Shown: positions 18,957 to 27,888, counted from the first letter of the stretch. The stretch is 64,000 nucleotides of DNA from Bacillus pumilus (GCA_001938995.1 MKZN01000001.1:186001-250000); one strand, 5' to 3'. Notes: generated by a model from the sequence alone, not told the origin. Numbers and translations: made by a program.

Positions 18957-19142
18957 ATGCCGATTATCACCGTTCAAATGCTTGAAGGAAGAACAGATGA
19001 GCAAAAGAGAGCCCTTGTGGAGAAAGTCACGGATGCTGTTGTCGAAACAACAGGCGCAAACGCAGAAAAAGTCTCTGTGATTATTGAAGAAATGAAAAAA
19101 GAACACTATGCCGTAGCAGGAAAGCGAATCAGCGACCTGTAA
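18957..19142 (+). CDS. ywhB: 4-oxalocrotonate tautomerase-like enzyme YwhB
   Basis: 61-residue tautomerase of the 4-OT family. After removal of Met the catalytic proline is residue 1 (MPIITVQ). The arginine and beta-hairpin of the family are seen in EGRTDEQKRALVEKV and VSVIIEEMKKEHY. It works as a hexamer in known members; B. subtilis YwhB has promiscuous tautomerase activity. Start at 18957 follows AAAGGAGGTTTTACAT. Divergent from ywhC. Confidence 0.93.
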   Translation: MPIITVQMLEGRTDEQKRALVEKVTDAVVETTGANAEKVSVIIEEMKKEHYAVAGKRISDL

Positions 19143-19148
19143 GCAGAT

Positions 19149-19182
19149 AAAAAGGACAAACACCATCGTGTTTGTCCTTTTT
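19149..19182. terminator. Bidirectional terminator between ywhB and the protease gene
   Basis: 15-bp perfect arms (19149-19163 and 19168-19182) with a 4-base loop and A/T-runs on both sides; serves ywhB (+) and the metalloprotease gene (-). Confidence 0.9.
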
Positions 19183-19192
19183 GGTCCTTCTT

Positions 19193-19999
19193 TTATCTAT
19201 ACCACGCTTTATTACGGTTGACTTGATTTTTATGCGCAGCATCGAAGTAATCGACTGTGTAAGAATAATCATAATTCATTAAGCAAACAATTCCGCTGCC
19301 TTGCGGGTCATGTGGTAAACCAAAGTTATGACCATACTCATGAGTAGCGGCTTTTGCCGTATTCGCTGTTCCTTGATCGAGGTTGACACTGAACGCACTG
19401 CCACTCGGTGCACTATTGTAAACATATGCAATCCCGCCAGCATCAAAGCTTGGATTTGCAGTAAAGCCTGTCACAAAATCATACCCTCTGCCATCAAAGC
19501 TACGCTGAAGATTTGACAGAATTTGTCCTGAATTCGCTCCAGAAGATGTCCAGGACCCTACCGCTTGTACCACAAAGTCCACATCATGATCACGATTAAA
19601 TGTGACGTCCGCTGCCTCAATGATGCTGATAATTCTTGTCTGCCAATCACTATATTTCGCTCGATACTGTGCATCGGCTACTGCATAGACAGTAACTTTC
19701 TGACTGCCTGTGCTTGCTTTTGTTGAAATAGAATCTCCTGTATTCGCTTTAAAGGTTCTGGACCCTACCTGCTTACCAGATTCATCTAAAACCTTTGTCG
19801 TGACATCTCGTTCAATTGAAGGTGCTGTCATCAAATCTTTAAAATCATTTGCCTTTGGTAACGCATCACCAATATGTGTTTCAAATGGCGAATGATCATG
19901 ATCATGTCCTGCACTCGCTACTGGTGCTGATGCAGAACTAACCCCCGGTAACAAACTACCTACCAATAAAAATGACAAAAAGACTAAACGTTTTTTCAT
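19193..19999 (-). CDS. mprBp: Secreted metzincin metalloprotease (MprBi/MprBp type)
   Basis: Extracellular zinc endopeptidase. 268 residues: signal peptide (MKKRLVFLSFLLVGSLLPG, cleavage near SSASA), a propeptide, then a catalytic domain with the extended zinc motif HEYGHNFGLPHD at about 220 and the Met-turn CLMNYDYS near 240, which define a metzincin with adamalysin/reprolysin and astacin features. This fits the small secreted protease described from B. intermedius and B. pumilus. The start at 19999 follows GGGAGGGATAGG; an upstream in-frame start lacks a site. No counterpart occurs at this place in B. subtilis, so the gene is an insertion between ywhB and ywgA (ywhA and others are missing here). 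Confidence 0.88.
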   Translation of the reverse strand: MKKRLVFLSFLLVGSLLPGVSSASAPVASAGHDHDHSPFETHIGDALPKANDFKDLMTAPSIERDVTTKVLDESGKQVGSRTFKANTGDSISTKASTGSQKVTVYAVADAQYRAKYSDWQTRIISIIEAADVTFNRDHDVDFVVQAVGSWTSSGANSGQILSNLQRSFDGRGYDFVTGFTANPSFDAGGIAYVYNSAPSGSAFSVNLDQGTANTAKAATHEYGHNFGLPHDPQGSGIVCLMNYDYSYTVDYFDAAHKNQVNRNKAWYR

Positions 20000-20031
20000 T
20001 CCTATCCCTCCCTTGTTTTTCACAAGGTAAT

Positions 20032-20122
20032 ATATTCACTGAATATTCACCGTTTTCCTTCTATTCAGTCAAAAACAGGGAGATAGATACACAGGCAGAA
20101 AATCAAATCACGTCATATTCAC
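20032..20122. repeat. Three ATATTCAC repeats upstream of the protease gene
   Basis: ATATTCAC at 20032-20039, 20043-20050 and 20115-20122, i.e. GTGAATAT on the coding (minus) strand, 33 to 123 bases before the start codon. The two nearest copies are 11 bp apart, one helical turn, as expected for a tandem activator or repressor site. The regulator is not known from sequence. Confidence 0.4.
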
Positions 20123-20195
20123 TAATTTTCCGGATATTTAGCCGCACATTCCACCGGAAAATAGCGCTTTAGGTCTGGGTCTCTCCAAACAAAAA

Positions 20196-20215
20196 AAGCC
20201 CGAAAAGTCGGGCTT
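20196..20215 (-). terminator. Terminator of ywgA
   Basis: 8-bp stem (20196-20203 with 20208-20215), loop of 4, followed by seven T on the minus strand. Confidence 0.85.
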
Positions 20216-20222
20216 CGTCAAA

Positions 20223-20747
20223 CTAGTTCAGTTCCTTTAATTGATCAATATAAGCAAGGGCCGCTTCAAATTCTTCGTCTGTGTACCGCTGCTTGCTTTT
20301 AATCGTGAAGACCTTTTCCTTCACCTCATCCTGCGAGAGGTCATCAAAGTATAAAATGGTGGAGACAAGCTCAAGAAAACGAGAAGGTTGGTCGTTCATC
20401 TGCTGCGTGATCACTCTCAGATCAGGCATGTCCACTTCACATTGATCGAGGAACTCCTTCCCATTGTCCGTCAGCGAATAGCGATATTGATAGTATCCGC
20501 CCTTTTTCTCCTTCATTTCGTCCAAAAATCCAAGGTTGCACAGCTCTTCAATTCTGAGCGTCAACTCCTCTGAATAGGGGCCATAAAAATGGAAATCGTA
20601 TTTCTCGTAAAAGGGCAAATTCAGCTTCTTTGCTATGTAAATCATTTTTTGCAGCTTTTTCCGTCCAACGATTTCTCCTGATTCCGAGAATACCTTCATC
20701 AACTTTGCATGTTCTTTCAACAAATTCCCGACATCTCCTTTTTGCAT
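20223..20747 (-). CDS. ywgA: YwgA, conserved protein of unknown function
   Basis: 174-residue cytoplasmic protein, full length for the family. The N-terminal part (LQKMIYIAKKLNLPFYEKYDFHFYGPYSEEL) resembles the Panacea/GepA-like antitoxin fold region found in YwgA proteins; the middle has a winged-helix look (LTLRIEELCNLGFLDEMKEKKGGYYQYRYSLTDNG, quoted in parts: LCNLGFLDE, YRYSLTDNGKEF). Function not established. It follows ywfO by 6 bp in the same direction, so both form one operon. Position and order are as in B. subtilis. Confidence 0.85.
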   Translation of the reverse strand: MQKGDVGNLLKEHAKLMKVFSESGEIVGRKKLQKMIYIAKKLNLPFYEKYDFHFYGPYSEELTLRIEELCNLGFLDEMKEKKGGYYQYRYSLTDNGKEFLDQCEVDMPDLRVITQQMNDQPSRFLELVSTILYFDDLSQDEVKEKVFTIKSKQRYTDEEFEAALAYIDQLKELN

Positions 20748-20753
20748 ACTTCC

Positions 20754-22055
20754 TTATCCCAATCCAAGCAGCTTCATGATCGCCTTCTTTTCGTCAGCTT
20801 TTTCCGACATATCTACAATTAAGTCCATCGGGAAATAAAGTTTGTGATCGGTTCTTCGTTTACCGGAAATGGCGTCAACAATATCTGACTGTCTTGACAA
20901 CTCTTTAATTTGACCACTTTGTGTCAAGAGATGAATGGGCAGCCTCTCTTCTTCCTCCCCCGGTCTGTAAAAGTCATAGGGAAGATCAGAGGAAGAGTCG
21001 ACCACTAAATAATAGTTAGGATCGATCCCTGCGTCTTTGAACAAAGCCGTCAGCTGAAAATATTTCGTCATTTCTTCATTTGGATTAAACTCTGTATATT
21101 GGAATAATCGGCGGTTCATAAAACGGCGGCACAAATCAGCCAGCACGTGATCTTCTTCATCTTCCCACGCCTGAAAATAGAATAAAACAATCGATTCGTC
21201 CAGTTTAATATAGTCCTCTGTGGTGACATTTCCTTCAAAGATCGAATAAAAATGAACAGGGGCATGTGTAAATATATAGCCAGTTTCATGCAGTTCTTTT
21301 GCTCGATGAAGGATTTTCGTTAAAATGACTTCCGCACTGCGCGTGACTGGATGGAAATACACCTGCCAATACATTTGATAGCGGCTCATAATATAATCCT
21401 CTACGGCATGCATCCCGCTCTGCTTCATCACAATTTGATCTTCTCTTGGGCGCATCACCCGTAAAATACGTTCCATATCAAAATGGCCATAGCTCACGCC
21501 TGTGTAGTAGGCATCACGCTGTAAATAGTCCATCCTGTCGGCATCAATTTGACTTGAGATCAAACTCACCACTTGTTTATTTTGATAGGTTTTGGCAATC
21601 ACTTCAGCTACATGCTTCGGAAAATCATCACTGACCCGCCTAAGCACTTCATTCACTTCCGTTTGCCCTAAAATGATATCTCTTGTAAACGATTCATGAT
21701 CTAAGTGGAAGACCTTTTCAAAGGAATGAGAAAACGGACCGTGTCCGAGATCATGAAGCAAGGCAGCACTCAGTACTAGCTCGCGCTCCCCCTCATCCCA
21801 TTCAGGGCGTCCTTTAAACACATCATCGACAATTCGTCTCACAATCTCGTATACACCGAGTGAATGATTAAATCGGCTGTGTTCTGCACCATGAAACGTT
21901 AAGTAGGTCGTGCCTAGCTGTTTAATTCGTCGCAGGCGCTGAAATTCTCTTGTTCCTATTAAATCCCATATTAAGGCGTCCCGTACGTGAACATAGCGGT
22001 GCACAGGATCTTTAAATACCTTTTCTTCAGATAATTTCCCTTTTGGATACACCAT
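20754..22055 (-). CDS. ywfO: HD-domain phosphohydrolase YwfO (dNTP triphosphohydrolase-like)
   Basis: Metal-dependent HD hydrolase of the dGTPase/SAMHD1-like group; related firmicute enzymes hydrolyse dNTPs under nucleotide control. 433 residues. The entry motif HSRFNHSLGVYEIVRRI is followed by the HD core HDLGHGPFSHSFE near residue 100 and the later metal ligand SSQIDADRMDYLQRDAYYTG. Start at 22055; the site is weak (AAGAGGGA) with 8-nt spacing. First gene of the ywfO-ywgA pair. Confidence 0.9.
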   Translation of the reverse strand: MVYPKGKLSEEKVFKDPVHRYVHVRDALIWDLIGTREFQRLRRIKQLGTTYLTFHGAEHSRFNHSLGVYEIVRRIVDDVFKGRPEWDEGERELVLSAALLHDLGHGPFSHSFEKVFHLDHESFTRDIILGQTEVNEVLRRVSDDFPKHVAEVIAKTYQNKQVVSLISSQIDADRMDYLQRDAYYTGVSYGHFDMERILRVMRPREDQIVMKQSGMHAVEDYIMSRYQMYWQVYFHPVTRSAEVILTKILHRAKELHETGYIFTHAPVHFYSIFEGNVTTEDYIKLDESIVLFYFQAWEDEEDHVLADLCRRFMNRRLFQYTEFNPNEEMTKYFQLTALFKDAGIDPNYYLVVDSSSDLPYDFYRPGEEEERLPIHLLTQSGQIKELSRQSDIVDAISGKRRTDHKLYFPMDLIVDMSEKADEKKAIMKLLGLG

Positions 22056-22222
22056 CGATTCGTCCCTCTTTTTTAAGACGTGTTTCTATTATATCGGGTA
22101 AATTTCCCCGAAAACATCCTTGAATTTGCTGGTGAATGTGTTCTCGTTGAACAAACGGACGGAAAAAGCCCGACCTGACAGGGACGGACCTCTTTTGATC
22201 GACTAAACACATTCAGTGACAT

Positions 22223-22444
22223 TTATTTGACTTTTTTTTGAACCTTTTCAAGTAGTTCATCTTCTGTTGGTGCGGATAATGGGCGATTGTTCACAAATGC
22301 AAAAGCCTTTTTTCGTCCTGGACCACAATACGATTGACAGCCAATCTCAATTTTCGCATCAGGATCAACCGATTTGAGTCGAGGCAATAACGTCTTTAGA
22401 TTCGTCGCATCACAATCGTCACATACGCGAAACTCATTAGCCAT
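22223..22444 (-). CDS. DUF1450 family small protein (ywzC position)
   Basis: 73 residues with cysteines in [13 protein letters not shown] and [19 protein letters not shown], which resemble thioredoxin-like [2Fe-2S] proteins of the DUF1450/YuzB family. The pattern CxxC plus CxxxC could bind a metal or Fe-S centre; this is inference. The start at 22444 follows GGAAGCGTAAGACC. It sits between ywfO and rsfA, as a small gene does in B. subtilis, but I am unsure of the symbol. Confidence 0.75.
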   Translation of the reverse strand: MANEFRVCDDCDATNLKTLLPRLKSVDPDAKIEIGCQSYCGPGRKKAFAFVNNRPLSAPTEDELLEKVQKKVK

Positions 22445-22621
22445 GGTCTTACGCTTCCTTTCAATGATGAAACTTCATTCTATATCACAGTTGGATAACC
22501 AAGAGTTTATAATATACCACCAAATATTGTACATCGAAGTGGCTGCACTTGCAAGACGCACTCTCATGCTGAACTGATTCACATAAAAGCTAGCATTTTC
22601 CACTATCCTTTTAGCAAACTT

Positions 22622-22651
22622 GTATAAACCTTCTTCAACTTGGCTAATCTA
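22622..22651 (+). promoter_or_regulatory. Sigma-F/sigma-G type promoter for rsfA
   Basis: GTATA (22622-22626), a 15-bp spacer, and GGCTAATCTA (22642-22651). The -10 fits GGnnAnAMTW at all but one defined base. It lies 30 bp before the rsfA start. B. subtilis rsfA is transcribed in the forespore. Confidence 0.75.
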
Positions 22652-22680
22652 ATACCATCAATCATATGGGGGTTAAACAC

Positions 22681-23481
22681 ATGTCAAAACAAAGACAAGA
22701 TGCTTGGTCAGAGGAAGATGATCTCCTTTTGGCAGAAACCGTCTTACGTCATGTCAGAGAAGGCAGCACTCAGCTAAATGCATTTGAAGAAGTCGGTGAC
22801 AAACTTAACCGCACCTCTGCGGCGTGCGGATTTAGATGGAATGCCGTAGTGAGACATCAATATGAGAAAGCATTGGCACTTGCCAAAAAACAGCGAAAGC
22901 AACGGATGCGTGCTCTCGGCAATGGTCAGCCTGCTAAGAAACGCTTACTCTATCAGCCGCAAGTAGAGGAAACGATCACACACGAGGAGTTCTCGCAAGA
23001 ACTGGAACCAGCACAAAAAGAAACATTTGCACCTATCGCTGAAACAGCAGAACAACTCCAATTCGTCGACCAAAGCTATCATGACGAGTTAGCTAGTTTA
23101 TCACATTTATTGTCACAGGCCTCCCATGTCCCTGAGAAAAAGCCAGAAATCAACCCATTCCAACAACGTGAGGAACTGACGATGGAAGATATCATTGATT
23201 TCTTACGCCGCTATGAAGGCGATGGACAACGATCCTCTGCCTTACAAATGGAAAACAGCCGGTTAAAACGAGAAAATAGCGAACTTTCACATAAAGTCAC
23301 ACAGCTAGAAGCTGAAGTGAAAAAGCTTGAAAAGGATCAACTCACCATTCAAGAAGATTATGAAACACTCGTCAAAATCATGAACCGTGCAAGAAAACTA
23401 GTTTTGTTTGAGGATGACGACAATGCCGCACCAACCTTTAAAATGGACCGCAACGGCAACCTCGAAAAAATGGCAGAATAA
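22681..23481 (+). CDS. rsfA: Prespore-specific transcription factor RsfA
   Basis: DNA-binding regulator that fine-tunes sigma-F genes in the forespore. 266 residues: an N-terminal Myb/SANT-like domain ([18 protein letters not shown], then [10 protein letters not shown] near 50) and a C-terminal leucine-rich coiled coil (about 195-245) that could dimerise. The ATG at 22681 has GGGGGT seven bases upstream; an ATG at 22666 overlaps that site and is rejected. The sigma-F-type promoter upstream supports forespore expression. Confidence 0.92.
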   Translation: MSKQRQDAWSEEDDLLLAETVLRHVREGSTQLNAFEEVGDKLNRTSAACGFRWNAVVRHQYEKALALAKKQRKQRMRALGNGQPAKKRLLYQPQVEETITHEEFSQELEPAQKETFAPIAETAEQLQFVDQSYHDELASLSHLLSQASHVPEKKPEINPFQQREELTMEDIIDFLRRYEGDGQRSSALQMENSRLKRENSELSHKVTQLEAEVKKLEKDQLTIQEDYETLVKIMNRARKLVLFEDDDNAAPTFKMDRNGNLEKMAE

Positions 23482-23483
23482 CA

Positions 23484-23518
23484 AAAAGTGCTCCCCACCA
23501 GCGGGAAGCACTTTTTTT
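23484..23518. terminator. Bidirectional terminator between rsfA and a membrane protein gene
   Basis: AAAGTGCT...AGCACTTT stem extended by CCC/GGG, with a T-run on the plus strand and A-run on the other side. It overlaps the end of the gene at 23517. Confidence 0.8.
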
Positions 23519-23753
23519 AAATACCCAAAAATAGCATGACACTAAAGAGGACATTGATCAGAAACACGAACATAAAGATATACCTGACCTGCCTCACCTG
23601 AAAATCACCAAAGATAAAAATATAAAGACCTGCGATACCAAGTGTTAGTACAGGCTGAAGAAACGGCACGAAAAGCGAAATGCCGTAGCCGGCTCCCATG
23701 AGGACAGGAAGCCAAAGTAAATATAAGTAACTGCCGTTTTTCGATTTCACCAA
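23517..23753 (-). CDS. Small three-helix membrane protein
   Basis: 78 residues with hydrophobic helices near 9-30, 31-48 and 57-77. The start is a GTG at 23753 behind GGGAGGATTTTG. It follows lipL by 16 bp in the same direction and is probably co-transcribed. It may correspond to a small membrane protein gene in this position of B. subtilis, but no function is known to me. Confidence 0.7.
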   Translation of the reverse strand: MVKSKNGSYLYLLWLPVLMGAGYGISLFVPFLQPVLTLGIAGLYIFIFGDFQVRQVRYIFMFVFLINVLFSVMLFLGI

Positions 23754-23769
23754 AATCCTCCCTTTCTAT

Positions 23770-24615
23770 CTACGAAAACACCTTTTCATTGCGCTCAATC
23801 ATACGCACCATATTTTTCTCAAATTCCAGCTGTTCTTCTGCGGTCAGACCAGAAGCCGTCAGCTGATCACTGAGCTTCTGAAGTTCTTCGAGTAAAAGAC
23901 GCATCAGTCGCATACAATCAATTGGTTCACCTATTAATTCAGTTAAAGAGGCCATCGTATCCGGCTTTATCTCAGGAAACACCGCCTTCACTTCATGTCG
24001 TTTATCCTGTAAGGCAACATCATAAAAACGACGAATCAAATCAGCTCTCTCTCGTCCACTTCCATCTGCACACAAATAAATTTGCACGGCAACACCCCCG
24101 CGTAATCTACGCTGAGAAATACCTGCAAATTTCTTCCCATTGATACTCAAATCGTAGCTACCTGGGCAATACGATCCGACAATTTCATATGCTTCAATAT
24201 CCACCTGATACATGGCGAGCATCCGCTGAATCAACGCGACCATCGCATCATACCCACGGTCGATATCAATGCCCTTCTTTTGTTCTGCAAAGATTAACGA
24301 CACATTCAATACACCTTCATCCAGCACCACAGCAAGACCACCTGAATTGCGCACAATCACACGATACCCCTCATCCTCAAGCAATCTCACGCCGTCTTGA
24401 AGAAATGGGAGTCTTGTATCCTGAATACCAAGAACAATCGTATTGTGATGCACCCAAGAACGGGCCGTCGCAGGTGAGCGCCCTTTCCCCACCGACGCAC
24501 AAAGCGTATCATCCATCGCAAAGGACTGCTTCGGGTCTACATAGAGACCCACACTCGACTGATCGATGATTCTCCATGTCGGCTGTGTCAGTAACTCAAT
24601 CGGTTCATTTTTCAT
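23770..24615 (-). CDS. lipL: Octanoyl-[GcvH]:protein N-octanoyltransferase LipL
   Basis: Moves octanoyl groups from GcvH to E2 subunits of 2-oxoacid dehydrogenases in lipoate assembly. 281 residues from the ATG at 24615 (MKNEPIELL), the same length as B. subtilis LipL; an ATG three codons earlier is too close to the AGAGG site. The BPL/LplA-type fold shows [37 protein letters not shown] and the catalytic cysteine near 150 in [19 protein letters not shown]. The function is secure from strong similarity to the B. subtilis protein. Confidence 0.95.
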   Translation of the reverse strand: MKNEPIELLTQPTWRIIDQSSVGLYVDPKQSFAMDDTLCASVGKGRSPATARSWVHHNTIVLGIQDTRLPFLQDGVRLLEDEGYRVIVRNSGGLAVVLDEGVLNVSLIFAEQKKGIDIDRGYDAMVALIQRMLAMYQVDIEAYEIVGSYCPGSYDLSINGKKFAGISQRRLRGGVAVQIYLCADGSGRERADLIRRFYDVALQDKRHEVKAVFPEIKPDTMASLTELIGEPIDCMRLMRLLLEELQKLSDQLTASGLTAEEQLEFEKNMVRMIERNEKVFS

Positions 24616-24948
24616 CTCTTGCATATCCTCTCGTTCATAAACTGTGTTTATTATAACATGGAAGGAACTTGGGATGAATGGAGGGGAGATAGGGACATGT
24701 CATTTATTCATTTCAAAAAAACTCTATAAAATTGAGCATTCAGGTCTTTGTATATGGATGATTTTGTTTTCTTGTTCTTACTATTCAAGATAACATATAC
24801 AGCGTTGATCAAAACGACAGATATCACAACCATGAGACTGGCAGTGATATCTGTCGTTTTGATCATCTCCTTTATGGATTATACTTCTTTACAGCCATCA
24901 CTCACCTATTTCATCAAGTCTAGGGTCATTAACTCCGCATGCTGAGGG
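24616..24948. other. Intergenic stretch left of the toxin locus
   Basis: About 330 bp behind the lipL start. It contains the 22-bp inverted repeat at 24806-24865. A 65-codon hydrophobic frame at 24748-24945 (+) crosses that repeat and has no ribosome site, so I do not call it a gene. Nothing else was seen. Confidence 0.5.
24806..24865. repeat. Perfect 22-bp inverted repeat
   Basis: Arms 24806-24827 and 24844-24865 are exact reverse complements, separated by 16 bases. The hairpin is not followed by a T-run on either strand, and it is not next to a recognised 3' end. It could be a terminator remnant, a mobile-element end, or a recombination or protein-binding site. Confidence 0.85.
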
Positions 24949-25080
24949 TTAATCACACCCGCCACCATCATCACAAAATGCCACATAGACGTTTTCATAA
25001 CAATGGACTTCACATGTTTCATTTCGTTCTACAATGTTCCAAGTACCATATAGTAGCAGTTCACTACCAATGGATAACAC
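24949..25080 (-). pseudogene. Cys-rich C-terminal gene fragment
   Basis: A 43-codon frame preceded at once by a stop and ending at 24949. The sequence is non-random and Cys-rich: LLLYGTWNIVERNETCEVHC followed by YVAFCDDGGGCD. It has four cysteines in pairs and a Trp, like a small secreted or metal-binding domain. No ribosome site lies before the only GTG (25080). Probably the 3' remnant of a larger gene, perhaps a toxin tip or immunity protein, given the locus. No family recognised. Confidence 0.35.
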
Positions 25081-25208
25081 AAATCAAATTTTGGTTTTAA
25101 AATCTAGTTTAACAACGAAATAAATTATTACTGACGATTCACTTGTTGTAATTATTATATAATTCCATGTTGACCTATTATTTAAAATACTCATTCCATC
25201 TTTAGCAC

Positions 25209-25750
25209 TTAATAGTTAAAATCATAAAAAGCTTTGACTAGTATTTTACTAATTAGGGTCAATAGCCTAAAGGTATTCTCATTTTGTAAGTACCATTGTT
25301 CTTTATTCATAAATTTATTAAATAAGTTAATTAATCTAATTAAATTATCTCCTTTGGAATATTGCGAAGGATTGAAACCGACTTTAGGTTCCAGATAATT
25401 AAAATCAGCATGTACTTCAGTAATCTTGTTTAATAATTCCTCAAAATCATCCTGGTTTTTTATTTTTTAAATAAGCCAGTATGCCAAATCTCCATTTTCT
25501 TTTTTCAAATTACCAAACAAGTTCAAGTCTTTAATATGAAAATCTTTTAATATATCTATCAGTAAACTCTCGTAATCAATGTCATACCAGCCCAAGCTAG
25601 CTGAATAATATTTTGATTGTTGGTATCTGGATTTTTAATTTTAAAAAACAATGTCATTATATTTTATAGATCCAGTTTTAATCCTACGTATAATGTTATC
25701 CAGTCGTACTCTAATTTGTTTTGCTTAAAAACATCTACAGAAATATCCAT
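25209..25750 (-). pseudogene. Decayed DUF2247-type immunity gene
   Basis: The ATG at 25750 opens a 28-codon frame containing KLEYDWITLYVGLKLDL, then stops. Similar sequence continues in shifted frames (IQLAWAG, DIDYESLLIDILKDFHIKDL, KENGDLAYWL, DDFEELLNKITEVHADFNYL, WYLQNENTFRLLTLISKIL) to the stop at 25209. At least three frame breaks or stops are present. The opening and the AWAG...L-I segment parallel the intact neighbour at 27965-28450 (YDWKTIFVGV, ELAWGV), so both are DUF2247-type. It is a dead immunity gene of a former toxin module. Confidence 0.6.
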
Positions 25751-26167
25751 TTGGCTCACCTTAACTTTATGGTCTTTGATTTGAAGTTGCTGTAATTTTC
25801 CTACTAGTTATAAATCTTCAATGAGTAACTCCTTTGGCCGAATCAACAATCATCCAAGAATACCATTTCATTTATTTGACATTTCAAGCTGTATCCTTCT
25901 TTCAATCTTGTATTAATGACGCTTAAAATCATAGCTCATGAATTTAGTGCTGTCATAATTTTGATTTTTGTTTTGTGTTTTCCTAGAGATGGTCGTATAA
26001 TACTTGCTATTCGTTTAAAAAGCTTTATGAAAATTAAAATTTATGTAATGTATGTTAAAAAATTGAACGTTGTCGGTTTTATATAAGTCTCTACTTAAGT
26101 GAAAGTGAAATGATTAAAATGTAATATCGCCCAACTATAGTAAAATTTCTTGATAAAAATATCATTA
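25751..26167. other. AT-rich stretch, probable toxin-module debris
   Basis: About 417 bp with no open frame longer than 60 codons. The minus strand reads into the decayed immunity gene and may contain scrambled 3' end of its toxin, but no motif can be named. Confidence 0.4.
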
Positions 26168-26168
26168 T

Positions 26169-26199
26169 AAAAACTCTTGATGATACTACCACCAAGAGT
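26169..26199 (-). terminator. Terminator behind the SMI1-type gene
   Basis: Arms 26173-26179 and 26193-26199 (7 bp, extendable with one mismatch), followed on the minus strand by a T-run; 45 bp behind the stop of the gene ending at 26245. Confidence 0.65.
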
Positions 26200-26244
26200 C
26201 TTAATTTTCTTTAACTTCATTTTAATTTCCTCTATTTTTCTATC

Positions 26245-26694
26245 TTAAAAGTCTTCTTCCCAAGCTTCTTTTGCATCCAATAACCTTTGTGATAAAAACT
26301 CATAAAAATTTTCTGCCGTATTGTAGTCATCAAGTCCACCTTGCTTATTCCACGCTATTACTGGGCACTCATTATTCACCATATTGCCTGTATCTAAACA
26401 ATAAGCATATTCATCTATATCTTCAATAACTATTAAATTCTCACTCATTCCTAAATCCCTATAACTCTCCGTTTCAATAACAACAGTAGCAATATTAGAC
26501 TTTGCCACTCCTAAAATATCTACACCATACAAACCACCAGACCCATAATTATTTAAAAACCACTTATAACTTTCTGGCAATTTTAACTTTAGGGTATCTT
26601 GAACATATTCAATCTGTTTTCCATCGACTCCCCCAGTAAAATCATCTGGTTCCATATCTTTATTAATAAAATTGATTAATTCCTCTTTATTCAT
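26245..26694 (-). CDS. SMI1/KNR4 (SUKH) family immunity protein
   Basis: 149-residue cytoplasmic SUKH-fold protein. Typical features are the N-terminal IEYVQDTLKLKLPESYKWFL and NNYGSGGLYG, then an acidic middle (VIEDIDEYAY) and a C-terminal FYEFLSQRL. Such proteins bind and neutralise nuclease toxins; B. subtilis YobK, partner of YobL, is of this type. The start at 26694 follows AAAAGGAG. It sits 15 bp behind the orphan LHH-nuclease toxin fragment and is therefore most likely its cognate antidote. The gene is intact although the toxin is truncated, as expected if it still protects against siblings carrying the full toxin. Confidence 0.82.
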   Translation of the reverse strand: MNKEELINFINKDMEPDDFTGGVDGKQIEYVQDTLKLKLPESYKWFLNNYGSGGLYGVDILGVAKSNIATVVIETESYRDLGMSENLIVIEDIDEYAYCLDTGNMVNNECPVIAWNKQGGLDDYNTAENFYEFLSQRLLDAKEAWEEDF

Positions 26695-26709
26695 TCTGAA
26701 TTTCTCCTT

Positions 26710-27810
26710 TTACAATTCACTTTTATCTATTTGTTTAGCTCTCCATCTCCAATATTTCGATCTAAAGTTTTCATATTGCTTTTTCAAAACAGGATCATTT
26801 CTAAAGCTTCCGCCATTCTCCACTAAACCATGCAGTATTCTATCATATTCTTTATGCATACTACTCGGGAGCTCCACCATTGATCCAGGTTCTCTTTGAA
26901 TTAAATGATGAAGTTCTATTTTTGTCCCATCTTTCCAAATTGGGGGTCTTCCACTTTTCATTAATTGATAATTTGTCTTACCAGTTTTAGGGCCAAATCT
27001 CTTGTAATCAATATCTATTCTTTGAAAAACTCGTCTGCTAGTATCCCTTACTTCTCCATTAATTTTAGTATTTCCATTATACTCTACAGCCTTATAGTTT
27101 CTATATTCTTTCCCCGCACCCTTAGCCGGCTTATCTACCTTCCTCGCCACATTCTTCCCTTGATCAATCTTAAAAGCATATTTCCCAACCTTGAGTAGTT
27201 TCATGACTGGGATGATGGATATGGCGGCTAGGGCTTGGTCTGTGCCATTGATTTTTTTGCCGGTTTCAGGGTCTTTTCCTGTCACAGCTCGGTAACCGTC
27301 GTAGATGCCGCTGAATTCTAAGATGATGTTTTCGGCTTTTGAGACAATTTCACCGTCTAATATGCGTTTGGCGTTTCCGTTGCTTCGGCTTTCTGGAATT
27401 TTGTCGACTTCTTCTTTTATTACTTTACCGTTTGCAATATACGTTCGGATGATTTGTTTATTGGCGTATACGGTGTATCGACCGCCTATAAAATCAATGT
27501 CTGATGAGTCGGTGACGACTTCATCTGCAATGTCGAATTCTTTCAGTTTTTTGATGCCTTTTACATTGTATAGTTTATCATTGATGACCCTGATGTCTCC
27601 ATATATCCGTTTTTTTGCGAACACGGCTTCTTTTTGTAATGGGGTAAGAGATGGGCCGTTTGCTTTTACTTGTTTTTGGATGGTTCGATGGTTTTCATTT
27701 CGAACAACCGTATCTACATTCGATCGCTCTTTTTCATTTTTGAGAATAGATCCTTTTTGATAGCTCGTGATCTCGATTTTTGAGCCACTGAAACATGTTT
27801 TCGTACTTTT
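26710..27810 (-). pseudogene. Orphan LXG toxin 3' part with LHH nuclease tip
   Basis: In-frame homology to the intact toxin begins near 27795 (GSKIEITSY) and continues through the shared linker to 27145, then diverges into a different tip. The tip carries GTKIELHHLIQREP and ends near YWRWRAKQ, as in LHH-type HNH/EndoVII nucleases. The LXG export domain (about 210 residues) is missing and no good start exists; a GTG at 27624 lacks a ribosome site. Compared with the intact copy about 32 linker residues are deleted after SILKN. Not expressed as a secreted toxin; a silent cassette able to recombine with the intact gene. Confidence 0.75.
27145..27642. repeat. Direct repeat, orphan copy
   Basis: About 498 bp matching 28910-29407 at a constant offset of 1765 bp. 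The translated segment is identical residue for residue, and the bases I compared also match. It encodes the linker between LXG domain and toxin tip. Divergence begins at both ends, where the tips and 5' parts differ. Confidence 0.85.
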
Positions 27811-27888
27811 CTTAATATCTAAGAATATCGTGAGTCTTCAATTCTCAGACAATCATTTTATTTTTGTCATTCCTATAAAACGTAAAAA

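Noticed and set aside
24748..24945. 65-codon hydrophobic frame (+)
   Set aside because: It runs through both arms of the 22-bp inverted repeat, lacks a ribosome site and resembles no protein.
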